Source of the DNA: Deltaproteobacteria bacterium
Lineage (GTDB): Bacteria > UBA10199 > JACPAL01
Length of the DNA: 64,000 nucleotides
Direction: 5' to 3'
Assembly (NCBI GenBank): GCA_016180845.1
Contig: JACPAK010000001.1
Span: forward strand, 1-64,000
In this document: in pieces, positions 17,563 to 26,633 of the stretch
Numbering within the stretch: position 1 is the stretch's first letter
How the letters are laid out: every line of letters starts with the position of its first letter
Position numbers and translations under genes: made by a program
The notes under the pieces: model-generated
Told to the model about the DNA's origin: nothing
The model's input: the letters and a program-made list of their open reading frames with translations, nothing else
The model's database searches: none

Positions 17563-19058
17563 AGTCCAGCAACTTTCCAGGCTTCTAAAGCGCTATTCAA
17601 CGCCGTCAGAGAAATATTCTGTAGATCCAGGATAAATCGAGGATAGATCCCGACCGCAATCACAATAAGTCCCAAGGGGACCAGCGTAAACATCTCACGA
17701 CGATTGATCTCAGGGAGAGTCGCATACTTCTCATTCAGCTTCCCTAAAAAGATTCTCTGGTAGGTCCAGAGCATATAACCGGCCGTCAACACAACACCGG
17801 TAGAAGAAATGATCGTGTAGAGTCGAAAACTCTTGAAACCACCGAGGAAGCAGAGAATTTCGCTCACAAAACCGGAAAGTCCGGGGAGACCAAGCGCAGC
17901 GAAAAAGGCGAGCGCCGTCACGGTCGCATACTGCGGCATCGACTTCGCCAATCCCCCAAACGCATCAAGGTCACGCGTATGGGCGCGGTCATAGACCACA
18001 CCAACCAGCAAGAAGAGCATCGCGGTGATCGTGCCGTGATTGAACATCTGAAGGACCGCCCCATTGATCCCCTCTGGTGTAAAAGAGGCCATGCCGAGGA
18101 GACAGAATCCCATATGACTGACCGAAGAGTAGGCGATCAACTTTTTGAAATCCTTTTGAGCCATTGCACAGAGCGCACCGTAGACGATGTTGATCATCCC
18201 GATCACAACCATGAGTTCTGAAAAATAGATCGTGGCATCCGGGAGGAGTGGATATGAAATTCTCAGGATCCCATAGATCCCCATCTTCAGCAGGATTCCG
18301 GCCAGGATCACTGAAATAGCGGTCGGCGCCTCCACATGCGCATCCGGCAACCAGGTGTGAAACGGGACGGTCGGGACCTTGATCGCAAAACAGATAAAAA
18401 GCCCGAGCCAACAGAGGGTACGGAAGGTAGGTGATGTCAGCGGACCGAGATGCTTTTGCTGATCCGCAAGTTGAACAAGATTAAAGATGTTCCCATCACT
18501 GTAGAAATAGAAGGCCAACATGACAAGAAGCATCAGGACGGAGCCAAAAAGGGTGTAGAGAAAAAACTTGATCGCCGCATACTCGCGCCTCGGACCGCCC
18601 CAAATCCCGATCAAAAAATACATCGGCAGGAGCATCACTTCCCAAAAAACATAGAAGAGGAAAAAATCGAGGGCACAGAAGACCCCCATCATTCCAGCAT
18701 CCAAAAGAAGAAAGAGGGAGAAATATCCCTTTACTTGTTTATCGATCCCCCACGAGGCGGGAATACAAATAAAACAGATCAGGGCGGTCAAAAGGACCAT
18801 CGAGACAGAAACTCCGTCGATCCCCATATAGTATTGAATATGAAATGCCGGGATCCAATCGAATGGTCCTTCAACAAACTGCATTACCGACGTTGTTCGA
18901 TCAAAAAGGAAAAAAAGATTTGCCGCTGCCAGGAGCGGAGGGATGGTCGCCACCAAGGCGACCCACTTCACCCAATGATCTTTTCCCTTCGGCAAGAAGG
19001 GGATAATGATCGCCCCCAAGAGTGGGAAAAAAGTCATGAAGGATAGGTATGGGAACAT
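17559..19058 (-). CDS. nuoM: NADH-quinone oxidoreductase subunit M
   Basis: An antiporter-like proton-pumping subunit. The glutamate-bearing helix (VFWEVMLLPMYFLIGIWGG) and the core KVPTVPFHTWLPDAHVEAPT are intact, as is DFKKLIAYSSVSHMGFCLLG. It has 499 residues, normal length. It starts 12 bp after nuoL and overlaps nuoN by 4 bp. Only one copy is in the window, so both nuo clusters would have to share it or find another copy elsewhere. Confidence 0.96.
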   Translation of the reverse strand: MFPYLSFMTFFPLLGAIIIPFLPKGKDHWVKWVALVATIPPLLAAANLFFLFDRTTSVMQFVEGPFDWIPAFHIQYYMGIDGVSVSMVLLTALICFICIPASWGIDKQVKGYFSLFLLLDAGMMGVFCALDFFLFYVFWEVMLLPMYFLIGIWGGPRREYAAIKFFLYTLFGSVLMLLVMLAFYFYSDGNIFNLVQLADQQKHLGPLTSPTFRTLCWLGLFICFAIKVPTVPFHTWLPDAHVEAPTAISVILAGILLKMGIYGILRISYPLLPDATIYFSELMVVIGMINIVYGALCAMAQKDFKKLIAYSSVSHMGFCLLGMASFTPEGINGAVLQMFNHGTITAMLFLLVGVVYDRAHTRDLDAFGGLAKSMPQYATVTALAFFAALGLPGLSGFVSEILCFLGGFKSFRLYTIISSTGVVLTAGYMLWTYQRIFLGKLNEKYATLPEINRREMFTLVPLGLIVIAVGIYPRFILDLQNISLTALNSALEAWKVAGL

Positions 19059-19070
19059 AATGACTCCTTA

Positions 19071-21113
19071 TTAAAATAATCGATACAGTAATATCACCAC
19101 CACCGCACCCAACGCATAATAAAGATAACTCTGAATCTGTCCTGTCTGGATCCTTCGACTCCCGGCGCTGCCAAGAAAGGTCCCGTCGGCAACACTATTG
19201 ACAGCCCCGTCAACAAATGTTCGATCAAACCACCCCGAGGCAAATGAGGTCAATTTCGTGCCAAGGGCAGAGAGGTTTACGAGGCCGTCAATCACAACAA
19301 GATCGAAACGCCCCAGAAAATCCTTGAGCCACATCAGGCTCCGAACAACGACGGCAAAATACAATTCATCGACATAAAACTTATTGGAAACCAATTTGTA
19401 AAACCTTGGATAAGAAGCAACAATTCTTTGAGGGATATCGACACGACGGGTATAAAAATTAAATCCAAGATAACAGCCAAAAGCAGCAACAGCGAAGGAG
19501 AAGATCATGAGACCATATTCAACTGAATGCGGAAGAGACTCAGGAACCATCGTCGGTTCCGGCATCACCTCTGACAGCCAGTGATGGATCAGGTTGCTCT
19601 CGTGAAGGCCAAAGAGATGCCCCAAGGCGTCCGGAAAGCCGAGCAATCCACCAACAACCGAAAGGATCGCGAGCGTGACCAACACAAAGGTCATCGATAA
19701 GGGGGATTCATGGATATGATGACGCGCCTCTCCCTCAAGTCGTAATTTTCCATAAAAAGTCAGCGTCGCGAGCCGGAACATGTAGATCGCTGTCCCCAAG
19801 GCAGCAACAACACCGACCACCCAAAGTGCGGGGATTCGATTGAAGGTCTGCCACAAAATTTCGTCCTTCGAGAAAAAGCCGGCGAACGGAAAGATCCCCG
19901 CAATCGCGAGTGTCGCGACAAAGAAGGTCATAAATGTAATCGGGAGATGATGTTTGAGCCCTCCCATCCGTCTCATATCCTGTTCTCCACTTAAGGCATG
20001 GATCACGGAGCCCGATCCCAGAAAGAGACAGGCCTTGAAAAACGCGTGCGTGACGAGATGAAAAATACCGGCGGAATAAGCCCCAACCCCCATCGCCCCA
20101 AACATGAAACCGAGCTGGCTGATCGTCGAATAGGCGAGGACCTTTTTGATATCATTTTGGGCGAAGGCGATTGTCGCCGCAAAGGCAGCAGTCAAAAAAC
20201 CAACAACGGCAACGACATTTAAGGTAAAAGCAGACATCGAATAAAGAAAATTGAGTCGCGCGATCATATAGACACCGGCGGTCACCATCGTCGCGGCATG
20301 GATCAAGGCAGAGACCGGTGTCGGACCGGCCATCGCGTCGGGAAGCCAGACATAAAGAGGAATCTGCGCCGATTTTCCTGTCGCCCCGACGAAGAAAAAG
20401 AGCGTGATCAGTGTGACAGCAGGGACTCCCAACCAGAATTTCCCGGCAAGGAGAGGGGCTGCCTCACGAAGCTCTGTAAAGTTCATTGTCGGGAACCCAA
20501 CCTCGTAGAGACTCCAAAAGAGGAGGAGCACTCCAACGATGAATCCGAAGTCGCCGATCCGGTTCACGATAAACGCTTTCATACCGGCGACTGCCTTTTC
20601 CTTGTCAGCAAACCAGAATCCGATCAGCAGATAAGAGCAGAGCCCAACCCCCTCCCATCCAATGAAGAACATCAATAAATTTGATCCCATCACGAGGAGC
20701 AACATCGCGAAGCAGAAGAGATTCAGGTAAGAAAAGTAACGGGCATACCCGTCATCATGCGCCATGTAACCGATCGAATAGACATGGATCAGAAAACCGA
20801 CACCGGTCACGACCAGCATCATCGTCAGTGAAAGTGGATCGACCAGAAAGGCAACATCAACCCAAAAGGTCGAGGTCGTAATCCAGTTGAAGAAGGTCAC
20901 GGTCACCTCTCGAGATTCAGTCGGAAGCGAGAGAAAATGAAAGAAGGTCGCGGCGGTGATGACGAATGAGAGAAAAAGGGAACCACAGGCGATCCAATGC
21001 ACGATCGGACGGACCAGTTTCGCCCCACTGAAACTGTAAAATCCGTTCAGAATCGCCCCGATCAATGGAAGAATCGGAACGAACCCGACTAAATGACTAA
21101 CGTGTTCAAACAT
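19071..21113 (-). CDS. nuoL: NADH-quinone oxidoreductase subunit L
   Basis: This is the distal, largest antiporter-like subunit. GWEGVGLCSYLLIGFWF (near residue 155) and KSAQIPLYVWLPDAMAGPTP (near 245) are the conserved pump motifs. The C-terminal region, with a helix that lies along the membrane arm in solved structures, is present; total length is 680. It is the first gene of the run nuoL-M-N-A-B-C-D-E-F, the reverse of the usual position. No strong ribosome-binding site precedes the ATG at 21113, and no clear promoter was found in the 104-bp gap upstream. Confidence 0.96.
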   Translation of the reverse strand: MFEHVSHLVGFVPILPLIGAILNGFYSFSGAKLVRPIVHWIACGSLFLSFVITAATFFHFLSLPTESREVTVTFFNWITTSTFWVDVAFLVDPLSLTMMLVVTGVGFLIHVYSIGYMAHDDGYARYFSYLNLFCFAMLLLVMGSNLLMFFIGWEGVGLCSYLLIGFWFADKEKAVAGMKAFIVNRIGDFGFIVGVLLLFWSLYEVGFPTMNFTELREAAPLLAGKFWLGVPAVTLITLFFFVGATGKSAQIPLYVWLPDAMAGPTPVSALIHAATMVTAGVYMIARLNFLYSMSAFTLNVVAVVGFLTAAFAATIAFAQNDIKKVLAYSTISQLGFMFGAMGVGAYSAGIFHLVTHAFFKACLFLGSGSVIHALSGEQDMRRMGGLKHHLPITFMTFFVATLAIAGIFPFAGFFSKDEILWQTFNRIPALWVVGVVAALGTAIYMFRLATLTFYGKLRLEGEARHHIHESPLSMTFVLVTLAILSVVGGLLGFPDALGHLFGLHESNLIHHWLSEVMPEPTMVPESLPHSVEYGLMIFSFAVAAFGCYLGFNFYTRRVDIPQRIVASYPRFYKLVSNKFYVDELYFAVVVRSLMWLKDFLGRFDLVVIDGLVNLSALGTKLTSFASGWFDRTFVDGAVNSVADGTFLGSAGSRRIQTGQIQSYLYYALGAVVVILLYRLF

Positions 21114-21217
21114 AAGGAGAAATTGAGTCGGGACGCTATGATAAGAGACGCATCAGGTCAAGGAGATTGAAGCCTTGGAAACTTCTTGTGAATCAATAAC
21201 GATAGGAATTCGGTGTA

Positions 21218-22864
21218 TCATGGATCAACAGCGCAGATGGGTAGTTTTTTGTGGCCCTGTTTATTTTTGTAGGAGTCTTTACAGGTATATTCCGGAACCT
21301 TGGGCCACTTCTTAGTTCGGTGGGCTTTAATCAGCCATCGAACCGCCCCCCCAATCAGATCAATTGCATATATTTTACTCCCCGCAATAGGGGCATCGAG
21401 AATCCCTTGTTGAGTAGGCTCACTTGCTTCATATTTTCGATAAGAATCAGCTGCCGTCAGAATACCAACCAGATTTCCATTGAGATCGACAACAGGACCA
21501 CCACTGTTCCCTGGGAGGGCTACAGCGGTTGTTCGTAAGAGACCTTCGGCATTCGTCATAAACCGGTTCCCATAAACTCGGCCCGTCGAGGCAAGTAGAT
21601 CGGACCCCTCTTCTTGAGCAGGATAGCCAATGACAAACAATGGACCTGGGCGATACACGCGAAAAGTGGTGCTAAAGGGAATAACATAGCCAGTACCTAT
21701 CAGATGCTCATTCATTAACCTAATCTTGACAGGGGTATTGCTCTCAACAGTATCTAGAGTGGATATTCCATGCTCTTCTCCAAGAAAATTGGCCGCAAAT
21801 GAAATAGGTGGAACCGTTTCTGGCAAGGAAGGGACATAAAGCAGGACAAGATCAGCAGATTTAAGGTTCAAAAAGAGGCGCGATTCAATTTCGTCTGAAA
21901 AGGGGGGGAAAGAGATCACCTCAAAACTTCCCCTTAATTCTTGATCTCTTCCTTGATTACGAAACCTTATCGTTACCTGAGTTCTCGGAAAAGGAAATCT
22001 CTGAGGATCGTGGGACGCAAACAATCTTGAAAGCTCATGACGATTTGTCAGAATATAGTTTCGGTCCACCACAACACCACTTCCCCACCCTCTTTCTGTT
22101 TGAATCATCACTGCGGATTGCGCCGCTCGCTGAACGGTATCCGGCACTTGATCCAGGCGATAAAAGAGTCCCTTCATGACATAGTGAAGAGATGGAAGGT
22201 AATCGCACGGAGATTCGACCGCCATTGTTGAGCTTTGTACGCGCCCTTCTTCTGTTATTTCATCATGCAGATGATGATTCCGCCAACCATTGATCGCTCC
22301 GAGAAAACCAACGCGGAGCGCCTCTTCAGAGAGCCAGCAGTTGTTTGTCATGACCTCTGAGATCACTGCTTTGGTCCGATCCGGATACAATAAAGTGGGT
22401 GATGGAGTTGTAGGAAGAGGGTCGCGATCCGGAGACCAATGATCCAACGCCTCAAGAACGGCGCGTAACACCAACGCTTCGTCTGAATTTATTTCAGTAT
22501 CTTCAGACAAGAGAGGTTCTAGACTTTGCTCAAAGGCACGATCAAGAAACTTTCGTAACGCATCAGCCGCCGGATTCCCTGTCGTAGAAACGGAAGAACC
22601 TCGATCAAGAGTTTTTTTACGCTCCAAGAGAGTTCTGGCAGAATCCTTTCTAAAAAGTGGATTAGAAGAAGGAGAAGCAAGCCTTGCAAACCTCTGAAAA
22701 AATTCGAAAGGAACCCCAATTCTTTCAGATGCCTCACGGTAAAGGACTCTTTTGCCTGGATCACCCTCCTCCTGAGCTAGATAAATTCCAAGCTGTCCCA
22801 AATTCCATATCAAAACAGGATCATTCGGAAGCTCTAACCGGTCTCTCGAAACAGGGGGTGCCAT
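21218..22864 (-). CDS. Trypsin-like serine protease with a long novel N-terminal region
   Basis: The C-terminal half (about residues 245-515) is a chymotrypsin-fold protease. The triad is visible: His276 in YILTNRHELSR, Asp338 in LKSADLVLLYV, and Ser454 in ALPGNSGGPVVDLNGN, a GNSGGP motif of the HtrA/Glu-endopeptidase type. GWGSGVVVDRNY precedes the histidine. No PDZ domain follows. The first 240 residues are mainly helical and polar, not recognised, and contain a few Cys. No signal peptide is seen, so it may act in the cytoplasm, be exported in another way, or have a misplaced start. The C-terminal 30 residues are Lys/Cys-rich. It is probably monocistronic, between the nuoL run and a divergent toxin-antitoxin operon. 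Confidence 0.8.
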   Translation of the reverse strand: MAPPVSRDRLELPNDPVLIWNLGQLGIYLAQEEGDPGKRVLYREASERIGVPFEFFQRFARLASPSSNPLFRKDSARTLLERKKTLDRGSSVSTTGNPAADALRKFLDRAFEQSLEPLLSEDTEINSDEALVLRAVLEALDHWSPDRDPLPTTPSPTLLYPDRTKAVISEVMTNNCWLSEEALRVGFLGAINGWRNHHLHDEITEEGRVQSSTMAVESPCDYLPSLHYVMKGLFYRLDQVPDTVQRAAQSAVMIQTERGWGSGVVVDRNYILTNRHELSRLFASHDPQRFPFPRTQVTIRFRNQGRDQELRGSFEVISFPPFSDEIESRLFLNLKSADLVLLYVPSLPETVPPISFAANFLGEEHGISTLDTVESNTPVKIRLMNEHLIGTGYVIPFSTTFRVYRPGPLFVIGYPAQEEGSDLLASTGRVYGNRFMTNAEGLLRTTAVALPGNSGGPVVDLNGNLVGILTAADSYRKYEASEPTQQGILDAPIAGSKIYAIDLIGGAVRWLIKAHRTKKWPKVPEYTCKDSYKNKQGHKKLPICAVDP

Positions 22865-22927
22865 CTTGCCAATATTTTCGGCTTATCAGGGGTTTAAGTT
22901 GCTACCACTTTACTGACAAGATTCTAT

Positions 22928-22956
22928 TTGACATAAAATGCACATAGATGTACATT
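22928..22956 (+). promoter_or_regulatory. Promoter with overlapping operator for the Phd/PIN operon
   Basis: TTGACA (22928-22933) and TACATT (22951-22956) are spaced by 17 bp, a good sigma70 match. A near-perfect palindrome, AATGCACAT-AG-ATGTACATT (22937-22956), overlaps the -10 element, as expected for autorepression by the antitoxin. AAAGGAGA lies before the GTG start at 22979. Confidence 0.7.
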
Positions 22957-22978
22957 AAGGAGCATAAAGGAGACCTCC

Positions 22979-23209
22979 GTGAAAAAAGTGGCCTTCACCG
23001 ATTTCAGAAAAAGTGCCTCTGAGTTTTTTGACGAAGTGGAAGAAGGACAAACGATCCGGGTGTACCGCCACGGACGGGCCATTGCGGAAATCGTTCCCCC
23101 ATCGGACGAAAAACGGGCTCCTTCATGGAAAAAAAGTGGCCTGAAACTGACCGTCAAGGGGGCTTCCTTGAGCCGGGCTATTTTGGAGGAAAGGGAGCGG
23201 GGCCGGTGA
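22979..23209 (+). CDS. Phd/YefM-type antitoxin of a PIN toxin
   Basis: A 76-residue protein starting at GTG 22979 with AAAGGAGA upstream. MKKVAFTDFRKSASEFFDEVEEGQ followed by IRVYRHGRAIAEIVPP is the typical Phd/YefM DNA-binding fold. The basic C-terminal part (SGLKLTVKGASLSRAILEERERGR) is the likely toxin-binding tail. The stop TGA overlaps the GTG start of the toxin gene (GTGA), so the two are coupled. Phd-type antitoxins paired with PIN-domain toxins are a known combination. Confidence 0.85.
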   Translation: MKKVAFTDFRKSASEFFDEVEEGQTIRVYRHGRAIAEIVPPSDEKRAPSWKKSGLKLTVKGASLSRAILEERERGR

Positions 23210-23619
23210 AGGTTTTCTTTGATTCCTCCAGCTTCGCCAAGAGATACATCCGGGAGGAGGGGAGCGATGAGGTTGATGAAATTTTAAAGAAGGCGACAGC
23301 GCTGGGTCTTTCGGTGCTTTCTCTTCCGGAAGTCATCTCCGCTTTGTCCAGAAAACTCCGCGAGTCGATTCTCAATCGAGAGCAATATGCCTTGGCTAAA
23401 CAGGCCCTGCTGGCGGATACCCAGGATGCTGACATCGTTAATGTAACTCCGCAGGTGGTGGGACATGCCATCACCCTTCTGGAAGACAATTCCGTTCGAG
23501 CCTTGGATGCCCTTCATATCGGGAGCGCCTTGGGGTGGAAGGCGGATACGTTTATCTCCTCAGATAAAAAACAGCTGGAAGCAGCCTCCCACTCCGGTCT
23601 TAAGACAAAGCTGGTTTGA
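23206..23619 (+). CDS. PIN-domain (VapC-like) toxin
   Basis: The GTG at 23206 overlaps the antitoxin stop; a longer frame from 23125 would overlap the antitoxin and lacks family resemblance. The protein has 137 residues. The acidic residues expected for the PIN nuclease site are visible: Asp6 in VFFDSSSFAKRY, Glu in LPEVISALSRK, Asp in VRALDALHIGSAL, and Asp in FISSDKKQL. PIN toxins usually cleave tRNA or rRNA using metal ions. The gene is convergent with the lipoprotein gene ending at 23639, with a 19-bp gap and no obvious terminator between. Confidence 0.88.
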   Translation: MKVFFDSSSFAKRYIREEGSDEVDEILKKATALGLSVLSLPEVISALSRKLRESILNREQYALAKQALLADTQDADIVNVTPQVVGHAITLLEDNSVRALDALHIGSALGWKADTFISSDKKQLEAASHSGLKTKLV

Positions 23620-23638
23620 ATCATTCCCGGATGATCGG

Positions 23639-25114
23639 CTACTCAGGTAAAATCTCTGAAAGAGAGGCGACCTTGATCTCATCATCGGTCGCGACAAAGG
23701 CCCTCTCTCCATAAGAGGTGATGTCGTAGGCACGGCCAAAACCGTCGGAAACGAGCATGCTGGAGGCGCTTGTCGACATCGTCGTCCAGACCTCAGGGAG
23801 GTCTCCGAGCGGCCAGAGATCCAACGGCTCATTCGGGACAAAATAGAGAACCCCGTTCTCATCGTCTCCTGCCAGGACCGTCATGGAGACAGCGTCATTC
23901 GAAAAAACGAGGGCTGAGTTGATGATCCTCCCCTCGGGGTTAAAACCGGGTGAGAGTGGGTTGTAGTCCCCCCTAACCCTCGTAAGCGTCTCTTCGGGGG
24001 TGTCCCTCCACGCATCCATCGCCTCATCATAGGGCCAACGCAGGATTCCACGCGGCAAAAAACCATCGTCTGACTGATGAAATGGAATCACCAGATGTCT
24101 TGATCGCGGGACCTCGACATGGGGAATCGCATCGGCAACGATCGGCACAGACATCTCACCCGAAAAGACCGCCAGACTGGCCGATAACATCCGAAACCTG
24201 GTCGAAGATTCCGGGGAGGAGACGAGGAGATTCAGGACCGATTGTTCACCCGCCCCCCTTGCCGTTCCATCGTTGGTCGTCACACCAAGGCAGTTACCAC
24301 CCATATTGGAGGCGAGTGCGAGAGTACCAATCCCATCCGCCTTCACCGCCACATAGTTTTCGGAAGGATAACATTGAAAATCGATTCCAGGAACGGTGCA
24401 AAAAACAAAAAGAAGATAGGGATGTTCCGTCCCCGAAACATCCCTCCCTGTCGTTGTGATACAGATGTTTCCATTTAGGGGAGCCGCATCAGCACCAGAG
24501 AGTCGGCTGCGATCAAAATAAACCAGATTCCCATCGAGATCCTCAAGCGGAGGAAGTCCATTCAGGGTCACCTGTTCCTGAATCTCCCCTGTTTCATGAT
24601 TCAAGGCGAGCAGGCCATTCGTTTGGCCAACCAAAAGAGTGGTGCCCCAGTTCATTAAATTAACCGGCTGCATCTCGGCTGCCACTAACAAGGGATTCCA
24701 ATTCGGTTCCCCATCCACCATCTCGGGCGTCCCGTCCGGATTGAAACTCAAACGATAGATGGTGGAGGGATTTTCATAGGCCAGAAAGAGATAACGAAGC
24801 GGTTCGGTTGGTGGCAGATTCGCGTTCCATGGAGGATACGTCGCCAGGGCTGCGACAGTCCCTTGAGCGGTTGATGGATAAGCAACAAACGAGTCAACAG
24901 AGGGCCCCGGGATACGAATCGCCTCTCCCAACCCTCTCGTTTTTCCCCGATCAGGATCGGTATCAATCGAAACCTTGTCGTCATCGGTTGGAGGCTTAGG
25001 AGAACCGGCATCAGGCAAGGGCTGATCTGCCTCTTGGAAATCGACACCCCCTGAAGCAAGACAGGATGCGAGACCCACAACAAGCCCAGAAAGTTTTTGG
25101 TAGCTCACCCTCAT
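23639..25114 (-). CDS. Unknown exported lipoprotein, 491 aa
   Basis: The N-terminus is a lipoprotein-type signal (YQKLSGLVVGLASC, Cys18) followed by a Pro/Asp-rich linker (residues 25-60). The rest is rich in beta-strand, Gly and Asp, with loosely repeated blocks (RYLFLAYENPSTIYRLSFN, GTTLLVGQTNGLLALNHETG, VLYFVPNEPLDLWPLG) that resemble beta-propeller blades. Six or more Cys in the middle could form disulfides. I do not recognise a named family. It would be lipid-anchored at the cell envelope. It runs toward the Phd/PIN operon and is 110 bp downstream of the unknown gene at 25225-25716. Confidence 0.65.
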   Translation of the reverse strand: MRVSYQKLSGLVVGLASCLASGGVDFQEADQPLPDAGSPKPPTDDDKVSIDTDPDRGKTRGLGEAIRIPGPSVDSFVAYPSTAQGTVAALATYPPWNANLPPTEPLRYLFLAYENPSTIYRLSFNPDGTPEMVDGEPNWNPLLVAAEMQPVNLMNWGTTLLVGQTNGLLALNHETGEIQEQVTLNGLPPLEDLDGNLVYFDRSRLSGADAAPLNGNICITTTGRDVSGTEHPYLLFVFCTVPGIDFQCYPSENYVAVKADGIGTLALASNMGGNCLGVTTNDGTARGAGEQSVLNLLVSSPESSTRFRMLSASLAVFSGEMSVPIVADAIPHVEVPRSRHLVIPFHQSDDGFLPRGILRWPYDEAMDAWRDTPEETLTRVRGDYNPLSPGFNPEGRIINSALVFSNDAVSMTVLAGDDENGVLYFVPNEPLDLWPLGDLPEVWTTMSTSASSMLVSDGFGRAYDITSYGERAFVATDDEIKVASLSEILPE

Positions 25115-25224
25115 ATTGTCTACCTCAAAAAACTGAATCGAGATTTAAATCGATGAATAAATATATCTGTTGTGAGGAATATCTTATTGAAGTCTATTTT
25201 CTGTACCCCCATGGTGTACGTCTT

Positions 25225-25716
25225 TCATGGGCAAACCCGATAGGTTGTCAGTGCCGCATGCAACAAAAGATCATTCGAATCGGGAATCCGACAATCAATC
25301 TGATTCGGGAACCAGCGACGCGCCATCTGACCCTTTTCATCCCAAAGAACAGCCGCAAAGCGCCCTTCTTCATCATTCTGAGGATAATATTGAAACTGGA
25401 GCAGACGCTTTACAGGAATACGGGTATAGTGACCGGGGCTATCCTTCTTCAAGACAACATCGGGGACCTCGAGGCTATAAAAATCGACACGCCTTCCATC
25501 TTCATATTCCACAGGGGTCGGTTGGGAACTGACCTCCATGGAACCTTCCAGATAGTCCACTCGAAGTTTCCGATACATTTGACCGATCGGTTCCGTGGTC
25601 GATTGCAATTCAGGTGCTGGAGGTCCTGAAAAATGATCGATCAAAAACAGACTCGCAATACCCCCGAGTCCAAGACCAAAAGCTGTCGGGAAATTCAGTC
25701 TTATCCTGTTGAGCAT
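25225..25716 (-). CDS. Unknown membrane-anchored protein, 163 aa
   Basis: The protein begins with a basic residue pair and one hydrophobic stretch (FGLGLGGIASLFLIDHF, residues 13-29), which fits a signal anchor. The remainder is a soluble, probably beta-rich domain with many charged and aromatic residues (LEGSMEVSSQPTPVEYEDGRR, FQYYPQNDEEGRFAAVLWDE). I do not recognise a family. It lies 102 bp downstream of nuoK and could be the tail of the cluster 2 transcript. The intervening bases hold nothing I can name. Confidence 0.6.
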   Translation of the reverse strand: MLNRIRLNFPTAFGLGLGGIASLFLIDHFSGPPAPELQSTTEPIGQMYRKLRVDYLEGSMEVSSQPTPVEYEDGRRVDFYSLEVPDVVLKKDSPGHYTRIPVKRLLQFQYYPQNDEEGRFAAVLWDEKGQMARRWFPNQIDCRIPDSNDLLLHAALTTYRVCP

Positions 25717-25818
25717 AACGTCGTCTGACTCGGTACTCTTCGAAAGAAGTTGCTAGCAAGTACGTCGCAAGGAGTGCCAACGAAGGCAACGAAGCAAATG
25801 GACTTTTGCAGAGGCTTC

Positions 25819-26124
25819 CTATCCCTTCAACGTCGTCGCCTCACTCGCCTCAATCGTATGGAACTGCCGATAGATCGAGACGACGATGGCAAGCGCCACC
25901 GCTGCTTCGGAGGCAGCAAGGACAATCAGAAAGAGGGAGAAGATGTTTCCGGCGATGTCATTCCCATTGAAATGCGCGAAGGCGACCATGTTGATCGAGG
26001 CGGCGTTCAGGATCAGCTCAACCCCCATCAGGATCCCGATCGAGTTGTTTCGGGTGAAGATATTGTAGAGGCCGAGCGAGAAGAGGATCGCGGTGACGAT
26101 GAGATAGGATTGAAGGGAGACCAT
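25819..26124 (-). CDS. nuoK: NADH-quinone oxidoreductase subunit K
   Basis: A small three-helix membrane subunit of complex I. The two functionally important glutamates are visible in GILMGVELILNAASINMV (near residue 36) and LAASEAAVALAIVVSIYR (near 73). The length of 101 is exact for the family. The ATG shares one base with the nuoJ stop (TAATG). It is the last nuo gene of cluster 2 and the only nuoK in the window. Confidence 0.96.
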   Translation of the reverse strand: MVSLQSYLIVTAILFSLGLYNIFTRNNSIGILMGVELILNAASINMVAFAHFNGNDIAGNIFSLFLIVLAASEAAVALAIVVSIYRQFHTIEASEATTLKG

Positions 26125-26633
26125 TATTTTACCTCCCTCTTGATCAACACAATCGCCCCCACAAGTGCACCGAGGAGAACGATCGAAACAACCTCAAACG
26201 GCAGGAGATACTTGGAGAGCAAGGCATCGCCAATCGGCTTTACCATCGAGCGATACTCTTCTTTTTCCACAACAAGCCAGGTCCCCTTCGCAAGGGTAGA
26301 GAGGAGGAAGAGGGTAAAAAGAGTTATGATCGGAATGCCGATCTTCCGATTCACCGAAAGATTCGTCAACTTCACATCTCCGATCTTCGAGGTCAGCATG
26401 ATCGCGAAGAGGATCAGGACAAGGATCCCGCCAACATAAATGAGCAGCTGTGTTGCTGCGACGAAATCAGAGGAGAGCAGGACGAAGAGTCCTACCGCAC
26501 CTGCAAAGCTCCCCAGCAGGGCAAAACCGGAATAAACAATACTTCGTGAAAACGAGACAATCGCCGCTGAGACAAGCGTGAATCCTGCTATGCCTAAGAA
26601 AACGAGATCTTTAATTTCAGGCAGCGGCAACAT
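26124..26633 (-). CDS. nuoJ: NADH-quinone oxidoreductase subunit J
   Basis: A membrane subunit with five hydrophobic segments. The conserved third-helix region AATQLLIYVGGILVLILFAIMLTS is intact. The ATG at 26633 has AAAAGG upstream and overlaps the end of nuoI by 17 bp. A longer frame up to 26816 lies fully within nuoI and is rejected. The length is then 169, typical. It is followed by nuoK with a TAATG junction. Confidence 0.93.
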   Translation of the reverse strand: MLPLPEIKDLVFLGIAGFTLVSAAIVSFSRSIVYSGFALLGSFAGAVGLFVLLSSDFVAATQLLIYVGGILVLILFAIMLTSKIGDVKLTNLSVNRKIGIPIITLFTLFLLSTLAKGTWLVVEKEEYRSMVKPIGDALLSKYLLPFEVVSIVLLGALVGAIVLIKREVK

